Assembly (NCBI GenBank): GCA_008360975.2
Contig: CM039211.1
Coordinates: 21,548,943-21,612,942, forward strand
Reading direction: 5' to 3'
Source of the DNA: Lichenostomus cassidix
Taxonomy: Eukaryota > Chordata > Aves > Passeriformes > Meliphagidae
Length of the DNA: 64,000 bases
Shown here piece by piece: positions 37,283 to 46,000 of the stretch. Made by a program: the position numbers and the translations under genes. Below the pieces are notes generated by a model. It was not told the origin of the DNA and did no database searches. It was given only the letters and a program-made list of their open reading frames with translations. How positions within the stretch are numbered: position 1 is the stretch's first letter; each line of letters opens with the position of its first letter.

Positions 37283-37369
37283 GGCACCCCCCAGGGGAGG
37301 GGGTGGGAAACGTGTGAATGGCTGAAGGCACCCCCCAGGGGAGGGGGTGCAGAGGTGTGAATGGTTGAG
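37283..37369 (+). repeat. 44-bp tandem duplication
   Basis: Unit 1 at 37,283-37,326 and unit 2 at 37,327-37,369 share ggcaccccccaggggagggg and end in gtgtgaatgg-ttga or -ctga. Each contains complementary C-run and G-run arms (cacccc... ggggtg), so each copy can form a short GC hairpin. Confidence 0.9.
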
Positions 37370-37436
37370 TCATAGAACACGGCAGGGTGTAGGGCTCTGT
37401 TTTAAAACCCAGCTCATTCTTTTTTATTTTAACCTT

Positions 37437-37438
37437 AG
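37437..37438 (+). promoter_or_regulatory. Candidate splice acceptor
   Basis: A pyrimidine-rich tract (cattcttttttattttaacc) precedes TTAG|AC. With the donor at 36,569 it would remove an intron of about 870 bp containing the GC-rich block and the tandem duplication. Confidence 0.4.
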
Positions 37439-37462
37439 ACAGATTAACAAGTGTTGCATTTT

Positions 37463-37514
37463 GAGAATTGGGCTAGAGAGGGCTTCCGGAAAAGGCCCTC
37501 TCTGCCCAATCCTC
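37463..37514 (+). other. Long imperfect hairpin in the provirus
   Basis: Arms attgggctagagagggct (about 37,467-37,484) and aggccctctctgcccaat (about 37,493-37,510) pair over about 17 bp with one bulged T and an 8-nt TCCGGAAA loop; flanking GAG and CTC extend the stem. As RNA this would be a stable stem. Possible roles are packaging, export or dimerisation, by analogy with retroviral leader and export elements. Confidence 0.8.
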
Positions 37515-38032
37515 AAAAAAGAAAGGTATTTTCTTTAGTTAAAACCCTTTTTCGAGTTACAGTATGTTTTGTTTACCCCTATTAATACCTTTCCTCCTTC
37601 CCATGTCCCTTCTTCCCTCCCATTCTGATAAGGAGGTAACTAACAAGGCTGCATCCCGTCAAAAAAGATGCTGAGTTGCTACTGATTCTCTCAGGCGCCT
37701 TGCCAGTTCCCCCCTTGTACCATCACCCTTAAAAAATCACTCCTCACTCCCTTTTTTCCTACCCTCTTCTTCCCCAAATAGCCCCTCTACCATGCTCTCT
37801 AAAAATTTGCTTCTCCCAAAATCCCTGTGTCTTTCCAGCTGTGTGTAAGCTCTGCCCCTCTCCCTGCACGTCAAAGCTGGGGGGGGGCACTGCAGACAGC
37901 CCAGCCCCGTCGCACAGCAGAGCAGCAAGATACACCTGATCTTAGCCAAGCAGCTTCAACTCCAGCCCTACTGAAGAAATTTCTACCAGCTCCAAAAGAC
38001 TCTGAACTAGAAAATTTTTTTTCTTTTGTATA

Positions 38033-38046
38033 AGAGAAAAAGTGGA
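38033..38046 (+). promoter_or_regulatory. Polypurine tract of the compact provirus
   Basis: AAGAGAAAAAGTGGA-like purine run ending two bases before the 3' LTR, the usual primer position for plus-strand DNA synthesis. A T-rich stretch precedes it (tttttttctttt), as in many retroviruses. Confidence 0.85.
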
Positions 38047-38048
38047 TT

Positions 38049-38439
38049 TGTGGTAACGTGTGTCCTTCCTGTCCCTGACCCCGCCCCCCTGACCCCTTCT
38101 GATGTGAGTCAGGACCGCCCCCCATCCCTAGAGATAAAATCCCCAGCCAGAGCCAGAACGGGCCTCTTTGGTTCTGGACTCATATGGAACCTGTACCCTC
38201 CCTCGCCTTCCCTTCCCCCTCCCCAGTCTTCCCACTCCTCCCCTGTTTTCCTCAATAAAAACACCATGGAGACCAGGAACCAAACAGCTGCCTTTCTAAA
38301 CCTGCAACGCTTCTACAAGAACCGCGTCTGACCAGCCCCACAGCTCGTGGCCATGGAATGACCATCCTGCGTGTTCCGGTTCTAGGGCAGCCCTCCCCCG
38401 CAGCAGGGGAGGGCTGCCCTCAGGTTTTGCACTGCTGCA
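38049..38439 (+). repeat. 3' LTR of the compact provirus
   Basis: 391 bp, same ends as the 5' LTR (TGTGGTAACG...CACTGCTGCA), with AATAAA at about 38,253-38,258 in tcaataaaaac. It is about 98.7% identical to the 5' LTR by hand count (five transitions) plus the 2-bp C-run difference. Confidence 0.94.
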
Positions 38440-38445
38440 ACTCTC
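38440..38445. repeat. Target site duplication, right copy (ACTCTC)
   Basis: Exact repeat of 36,147-36,152; the pair defines the insertion point. Confidence 0.93.
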
Positions 38446-39087
38446 AGATCCCTTTGGTGTTGAGATCAAGTCAACAGCTGTGGTCAGTCCCAAGCTACCT
38501 TTTTCCCTGAGCTTCATGGACACATTGCCCTGGCCCATCTCCTCTGAGCCTTTTTCCTTGGCAGGTCGGTCACCAGTGGCCATATACGCAAAGAGAGAAG
38601 ATGAGGGAGGGCACCCCTGTGAACACCTCTGCATGGTGGACACCTGCTCTTCCTCCATCATCAGTACTGTGTATGGTATGGGATGCTCTGAAGTGCAGAG
38701 CAAATGGCGACACTGATGTCAACTTCAATGTTAATAAAGCTTGATTGGTCTTTTTGTTTTGTTTGTTTGGTTTTCTGTTTTAATGCAAACTAAATATAAG
38801 TGAAAGTTCTGCTGATTCTTCCCCATACCACAGGTGATATTCTTGCTCGCTCCTGGAGTTTGTGCATCCCACATTGGAGCCTGGGGAGAGAAAACTGGAG
38901 GGTGGCACAATCTACATCTCACCTACAGAAGACCATATTACAAGGCCAGAAGTTTTCAACACCTGGCTCAATATAAATGGCATCCACAGCTCAGGCTAAA
39001 CATTTTTAAGGGTTTTGTTGGGTAGGTTTTGGTAGGAAGTGTGTTTCCACCTTTGAACCTTATTTGAACTTATTTGAAGTGCTAGTG
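38446..39087. other. Non-coding DNA; possible remainder of the interrupted older LTR
   Basis: Contains a 78-codon plus-strand open frame (38,480-38,716) ending near a TTAATAAAGC signal at about 38,731, and minus-strand open sequence that looks about as protein-like. I recognise neither. By position this could be the U3 side of the older minus-strand LTR split by the compact provirus, or the end of an unknown transcript. Confidence 0.35.
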
Positions 39088-39830
39088 TGTGCTGGTTTGA
39101 AAGTAAACCAGCAGAAGAAATTAACCCCACACAAATAGATCTCAAGTCGGGGTTACAATTTAATAGAAAGATTACAATAAATGGAATTATAAAGAAAACC
39201 TGGTTTAAGCCCACAAAGTCAGGGTACAACCTGGCCCCTGTTGGTCAGGCAGTGGCAGCAGTCTGATTCAGCAGTACTTGCTGTGTTCTTGCAGTCTTGT
39301 TGAAAGCAGTGGTCCTGTGGACGTTTGGGTCTTTGTCTGGATGTCCATAGGCAGTGCTGGTCCTAGTCCCCAAACCCCCAGACTATATACCTTCAAAGTC
39401 CAGGCAGGAATGTTCAGCACTTCCCCCAGGGTGGGGAGCTTCACAGTGGGATGATGTAGTCCTATGAGTCATGGGATATTTTTGGAGTCCTTTGATAGTC
39501 ATTGTAGTCCTCCATTCTGCTGGTGCCACTCAGTTCATTGTGGCCCTTTAGCAGAGACAACCCCTCAGGAAGGGTGGGACTGTGCTGCTTCTTCCCTGGA
39601 GGGAGTTATTGGCGCTGAGTCATTGGTGTGAGAGAAAAGAAACATGACCTTGCCTCACAGGGTTGTCTCTTTTCCTTATCACATTTAACCCCCAGTTCAT
39701 AGCCTGAGGGGATGAGGTGTGCACTGGACACTGTCCTGTCTCTGTTAGCAGGACACCAGGAATAATGTAGATGGGTGCAAGCACAGAGTTTGGTTACACC
39801 TTTGGCACTCTTTCTCCTGTAGCCATAACA
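39088..39830 (-). mobile_element. Solo LTR, minus-strand ERV
   Basis: The low-coordinate edge starts TGTGCTGGTTTGAAAG on the plus strand, i.e. the LTR ends CTTTCAAACCAGCACA in its own sense. In minus-strand order there is a TATATA box (39,389-39,384), then ATTAAA (39,164-39,159) about 225 bp later, giving U3-R-U5 order. The upper edge is tentative (TGTTATGGC on the minus strand at 39,830), and I found no convincing target duplication. No internal viral sequence is attached. Its end resembles the end of the 29,777 LTR, suggesting related families. Confidence 0.75.
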
Positions 39831-40711
39831 TTGCATTATGACATTTGAACAGAAATCAGAAGGGTTTTGTTAAAGTCAGTCACTCCTCTTAGTATAGAGA
39901 GTACCATGTTGATTGAAGTGTATTGTGTTGATTGTTATGGCTTGCCTTTGTAGAATTTTTATTATAATAAATTGTGTAGAATATTTTGTCTCACTTCTGA
40001 CATTTTATTTACACAATATAATAACATTTAAATTACCACCATAATTCTGTTAGTATACAGGAAACAAATAATTGCATATCTTAAAAGCTTTCTTTCTGAC
40101 CTGGCAGTCCTTCCCAAAAGCACAACAAATATGTATCTGGCATTAATATTTCTTTTCACCTAGAGAAGTCACAGTTGTTCTGAAAACCTTTTAAGCATTT
40201 AGAAATCATCCTCCATCTGTATATTTGCCAGCACAATACAAGGACTTTTCAATTTGCAGTTGGGCTGGGGAAGTGTTTTGATTCGTGATTTAGACTGTGG
40301 TCTCCCACAGGTCCCAGGGTTTCTGGCTGAAAGATAAAGCTTCATGCTTTATGTTTTCTCGCAGCAGAGCCGTATTACATACCACCCACTGTGCTCCAGT
40401 CCATAGGTTTTTGAAAACAAGTATGCCCAGTACTTATTTTGTTGGTCTTCTGGCACTTGAGCACTGTTTCCTGAGGGAAGGAGCCAAGCTGTATACATTT
40501 CAGGTTCTCTTTGTAGCACAAACTATGTGGCACTCCCAGGGAATACTTACAGTAGTGTGAGGTAATGGACTGTAGTTTTTATATACAACTATCTCAGAAT
40601 ATTTGGCACCTGGTATTACAGGCTGCAGCATAAATCCATGCTGGCATTCAAACAAACCCTGTGTTCTCTGAATAACCTACCCAACACTGGGTGCAGAATT
40701 AAATAAAGCCC
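39831..40711. other. AT-rich non-coding DNA, no gene seen
   Basis: An 87-codon open frame (40,297-40,560) has no recognisable features. Nothing else seen before the CR1. Confidence 0.5.
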
Positions 40712-43061
40712 CTTAAACACTGGTTATCATGGAAGACTTCAACTACCCTGGCATCCACTGGAGAAACAACACAGCAAATCACAAACAGTCCAGGAGTTTC
40801 CTGGAAAGCATTACCACTTCCTGACACAGGATAATCCTGCAAGGAATCGTGTGCTGCTGGAACTTATACTAAGAAAGAGGGAAAGCCTTGTCATAGATGT
40901 GATGGCTTGGGGTAGTCTTGGCTGCAGTGACCATGAGATTATGGATTGTTTCAGGCTAAAGAGCTACCTTTAGGCTCATCAGGGATCTTCTTGGAAGAAT
41001 CACAAGTGAACAGGCCCTGCAGTGAAGAGGGGTTCCAAGAGAGTTGGTCGGTATTCAAGGAAAACTTCCTCGAGACTCAAGAACACTGCATCCCAGTGAG
41101 CAAGAAATTGGGCAGAGAGGGCAAGACAGCTGCATGGATGAGTAAAGAACTCCTGTTATAGCTCAAGTGTGAACAGAAAATACACAGGAGCTGGAAGCAG
41201 TGTCGGGCCACTTGGAATGAGTATAGAGAGGTTGCCAAAGTATAAATGAGAGAAGGAAAGCCAAAGTCCATCTAGTATTAAATCTGACCAAAGACGTCAA
41301 GGACAACAAAAAGAGCATCTTCAAATACACAAATAACCAAAGGAAAATTAAGGATAATGTGGGCCCATTACTAAATGAAGGTAACAGAGGACACAGAGAA
41401 GTCAGAGTTACTGAATGACACCTTTTCTTTGGTCTTCACTGGCAAGACCAGCCCTCAGGGATCTGTGACCCAGGTGACCAGGGTAAAAGAATGCTGGAAG
41501 GGAGACCTTCCCTTGGTCAAGGAGGATTGGTTGGAGGACACCTAAGCCAGTTGAGGAACACCAAAGCAAACCTGACATTCACAAGTCCATGGGCCCTGAC
41601 AGGATGCACACATGAATGCTGAGAGAGCTGATGGACATCATAGCTATGATCCTTACAGTCATCTTTGAAAGGTCATGGAGATCAGCATTTCTTCAGCCTG
41701 AGGACTGAAGAAAGCAAATGTCATCCCAGTCTTCAAATAGGACAAGAAGGAGGACCCAGGGAACTACAGCCAGTAAGCCTCACCTCAGTCCCTGGAGAGG
41801 TGATGGAACACCTCATTCTGGAGGCCACTGCTATACACAAGGAGGACAAGAAGGTGATCAGGGTAGTCAGCATGGATTCATCAAAGGGAAATTGTCCCTG
41901 ACCAATCTGATTGCCTTCCACAACAAAACAGCTACCTGGAGGGATGAGGGGAAAGTAGCAGATCTTGTCTACCTCAACTTCAAGGCTTTTGACACTGTCT
42001 CTCACACTGTCTTCACAGGAGAACTCGGAGAGTGGACTGGATGAGTGGACAGGGAGGTGGATTGAGAACTGGCTGAACAGCAGATCCCAGAAGTCATAAT
42101 CAGTGGCACAAGGTCTAACCTGTCCCTAGTGGTGCCTCCCAAGGTTCAACAGTGGGCCCAGTCTTGTTTAACTTATCCATCAAGGACTTGGATGAAGGGG
42201 CAGAGGCCTCCTCAGCAATGTCACTGACAACACAAAGCTGGGAGGAGTGGCCAATACCTCAGAGGGCTGAGCAGCCCTTCAGAAGGACCTCAACAGGCTG
42301 GAGAGATGGGCAGAGAGGAACCTCCTGAAATTCAGCAGAGGCAAATGCAGGTCCTGCAGCTGGGAAGGAACAACCCCAGGCACCAGCACAGGCTGGGGAT
42401 GACCTGCTGGAAAGCAGCTCTGTGGACAGATGGACCTGGGAGTCCTGGTGGACGACAAGCTCTCCATGAGCCAGCAGTGCCTTGGTGGCCAGGGCCAATG
42501 GTATCCTGGGGTGCATTGGGAAGAGAATTGCCAAGAGGTCAGAGGAGATCCTGCCCCTCTGCTCAGCCCCAGTGAGGCCTCACCTGGAATGCTGTGTGCA
42601 GTTCTGGACTTGTCAGTTCATGAGAGACATGGAGCTCCTGGAGTGTGTCCAGCTAAGGGCAACAAGATGATTAAGGGACTGGAGCATCTCTTTTATGAAT
42701 GGAAAGGCTGAGGGAGCTGTGCCTGTTCAGCTTGGAGAAAAGACAACTGAGAGAGGACCTCATCAATGTCTATGAGTATCTGAAGGGAGGTGTCAAGAGG
42801 ATGGAGCCAGGCTTTGCTTGGTGGTGCCAAGCAATAGGGAAAGAGGCAATAGGCAAAAACTGAGGCACAGGAAGTTCCACCTGAAGAAGACATTTTTTAC
42901 TTTTTTACAGCCCAACAGCCTGCCCAGAGAAGGTATGGATTCTTCCTCACTGGAGTTGTTCCACACTTGTCTGGATGCAATCCTGTGCCATGTGCTCTAG
43001 GATGACCTTGCTTGAGACCCACTGTGGTCCTGTCCAACTTGACCCATTCTGTGATTCTGTG
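40712..43061 (+). mobile_element. Long decayed CR1 LINE
   Basis: The longest CR1 here, 5'-truncated within the endonuclease. Order on the plus strand: endonuclease end (MEDFNYPGIHW, about 40,730), linker (WMSKELL, about 41,137-41,157), and reverse transcriptase with DKKVI...SAWIHQ (about 41,850) and LNFKAFDTVSH (about 41,971-42,003). The catalytic region around 42,210-42,240 reads NVTDNTKLG where CR1 enzymes have a FADD-type motif, so a key Asp is gone. The C-terminal MIKGLEHL motif (about 42,664) leads to the 3' end with two ATTCTGTG octamers (43,046-43,061). Many stops and frameshifts make it inactive. ORFs on either strand in this interval are fragments or shadows. Confidence 0.93.
43046..43061 (+). 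repeat. CR1 terminal octamer repeat
   Basis: Two copies of ATTCTGTG, the 3'-terminal short repeat that replaces a poly(A) tail in CR1 elements. Confidence 0.9.
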
Positions 43062-46000
43062 AAATTAGGAAGCATTATTTGTTCTTTCCTGGATAAAGTC
43101 AATCACAAATGAATATGGACAAAATTATATCTTATTTCTTAATAACTCTTTCACACTGGGTATATCTTGAATCCTTTTTAAAAAGTAACAGGCTACAGCC
43201 TATCACATGTGGAAGGCATGGAGCCAGCATAGACAGATACAAGCAGACCAACCTGCTCAGTGTTCATCTGGAAAGGTTATCCAAGCACTGACCTACTTGA
43301 AAGTGGGTATATATTAAGCCTTGTTTAATAAAATGCACAACATGAAAATTATCACCACATATCCTTTGTCATCTTTGAAAATCTACAGTGATGACATAAC
43401 ACAAGGAAGCCTAGAGCTTCTTAAAAAATACTAATTTGAAATTACAGATTTACAGTTACAAACACAGAAGTATTAACCTTGCTCTTCTCTTTAGACCTAC
43501 CTTTTATGTGTCCTTTCCTTACCCCCACCACAATTGGTAGATTAACTGAAATACATTTTCTTTCCTTCTCTTTCCCTTTGCTTTTCAGCGGCCTGTGAGG
43601 TTCTCTTTTTTGTGTGTCAGTGCAGGCTATAACCCTGCAGTTTGAGTTTATCTTGGCCATAAAATGCAACAGTAATTTATATGCTCCCTTACCCCACGCT
43701 CCTCTGAGGCATGGCCAGCTGTCTAGCCAGCAGTTTAAAGAAAGAGCTGTAATGAGCACGAGTGTGCAGGAGGTAAGGAAAGGCACACACAGCACACAGC
43801 CGTGTTCCTTTTTCCTTGGTGGGTGGGGGTGATGTCTAAATGGCATTACAGCAAGCTGTCAGCATAGAGAGAATCTCTGCATAAGCACTGCACACCTCCT
43901 TCTGTGGATTTCTCATTCCTTCCTTTCATTCGTCAGTAAAGAATAGATTTAAAGGATGAGACAAAGACTGGAGCAGCTGTTATGTGATATGGAATGTGAG
44001 TTATGAGTGTAAAACCTTGCTTCCCCCTGCCTTTTTCCCCTTTATCAAGAGTAAGCTCTTTTTAGCAGGCAGACAAAGCCTGATGGTGATCTTGATGTAC
44101 TTGACACAGGCTTTGATTTTAGCTTGCCTGAGCTCCAGTTTTTGATGTAATACAGTTGTGAATATTTCTTCTATAGCTGTGCAATATGCTTATTTAAACT
44201 TTACCAACACTGTAATGTTAGGAGAAAAAAAGAAATTTAAAAAAAAGTATTTTGCTTGTAAGTCACTTCTGTCAAGGACTTTTTCCCTGCTGTTGTCTCT
44301 AAAAGGTTGTCATACGCACATTTAAAGAAAAAAAAGGTCATATACACACAGTCCCTGTGTGTTGCAGAAATCCTTCATATAGTATCAATACTTGCCCTAA
44401 AGTCCATTAAAAAATAGAAATTTAGAGTCTGATCTCAGTAAGTCCAGTGTGAATCCAGCAAAAAATCCCATGTCATTGCACTAGGATCAGTAGAATTTGT
44501 TTAGCATTACATTGATGCAACAGATGAAAACCTGGCTCAGAGCAACCTTTCCACTTATATGGCAAATTCTCTCTTTTCCTGAAAATATTCTACAAAATCA
44601 AACTGCTGAATTTTTAACTGGAAGTTTTGAACTCTTCAACACACCATGAGAAAGATAAAGCTTTTATTCTTACAACATTCTTAAATAATCAAGTTAGGAT
44701 CTGACAAAATAAGCAAGTTAGGATCTGATAAAAATTTCACTGCAGAGATCCAGTTTTCCCTTAGGCTAGAGTTTCCTTATTTAGCACAGCAGGATAACAA
44801 AGACTTCTTAAAAATAGCAGAGTCCCTAGAAATGCTGTAATGACCTTAATCATGACAGAGGACAAGGCACAGGTCAGTTCTTTCCTATGTGGTGTTTTTA
44901 ATTATTGTTTCCACATAAAAGTGCCTTTAGAAGGGAAATTCCTCCTTACACACCACACTCAACCTGTTCAATTCCATGGTATACAAAGAGTTTTGGAGTA
45001 TCTGAACCCAAAATAATGAGCAACTAATCTAGGCTGATTTAAGATTCATTAATCAGAGGAATTATAAGTAGATAACCCATAAGTCTGTATATATTTTGAA
45101 GCAAAATTTAAAGTGAGATCCCATCTGGAAGGTCTTGACTCCTATGCTGTTTATTTTTAATAAATCCTGGCTAAGTAGTTAAATGTAATAAAGCCCTCCC
45201 TCAAGGTGCAATTTTCACTATGATTCAATAAAAATAAACCTACAAATGCACAGTCTCTTCTTTCATGGAGCCTATGAACAGGTTTGTTTAATCATAAAGC
45301 AAAGTGTCCTAGAGGGGTCAGAAATACAGGCAGGAAGTCACAAAATGAGGGTCTTGTGAAAAAGGCAAGTTAAAGTGTCTGAGGGAAAATAAATTGAAAC
45401 AGATACACAGCAGGAGGGGGGTACTTGCAAAACTGTGAAGTAAAAAAACTCTAGAAGACTAATAGGAAAGTCAGAATTAGCAAAGAACTTGTAATAGAAT
45501 ATTGGTGGCAAAAGAGATCAATACACTTTATGAAACCATATGAAAAAGCCATCATTTCTCATATACAAGAAGTGACAGTCCTCTGTATAGCAGTGGTGTG
45601 ACTGAACTCAAACATCAATACTAATTTCTTGGCAACTCAGGTAAAACAGAAAGTTGCTAACATGTCAGAGAAAGTTCAGAGGACTTGCATAAATGAAGGA
45701 TTAAGCAGCATGATCAAAAACACAGGTCCTGAGCTTTCTTCTGTGGAAATCAATTTCATTATTTTCACAGACTTAAAATGAAGCAAGACCAGTGAAATAC
45801 AGCTGTGATTAACTGCAGGATGCAGACACCAGGGAGACATCACAATTATTCAAGTCAAGGACTGACTATAAGTGACCCTTCCAGACCCTCTTCCTCTTCA
45901 TCATCCTCAGAAGGCAGCAAGTTCAGAGAGTACATGGTGGTCTGCAGCATGGAGCTGCACAGGCTTCTTGGTCCATAAAGGTGTAACTGTGAGTCAGAGG

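Larger units (their letters stand above)
36153..38439 (+). mobile_element. Compact non-autonomous LTR provirus, 2,287 bp
   Basis: Complete provirus. It has a 5' LTR (36,153-36,545), a primer site (36,548-36,565), an interior of about 1.5 kb, a polypurine tract (38,033-38,046), a 3' LTR (38,049-38,439) and exact 6-bp target duplications. The interior has no gag, protease, polymerase or env motif in any frame. The 197-codon open frame at 36,475-37,068 is GC-driven and has no domain. Structure and size fit a parasite that borrows another retrovirus's proteins, comparable in concept to TRIM/LARD elements or to proviruses whose genes were replaced. The left interior is very GC- and CpG-rich, unlike its surroundings. 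High LTR identity means it is recent on the scale of this window. Confidence 0.93.

Noticed and set aside
38480..38716. 78-codon plus-strand frame followed by a poly(A)-like TTAATAAAGC
   Set aside because: Too short and unrecognised; the opposite strand is equally open, and the position fits an interrupted older LTR.
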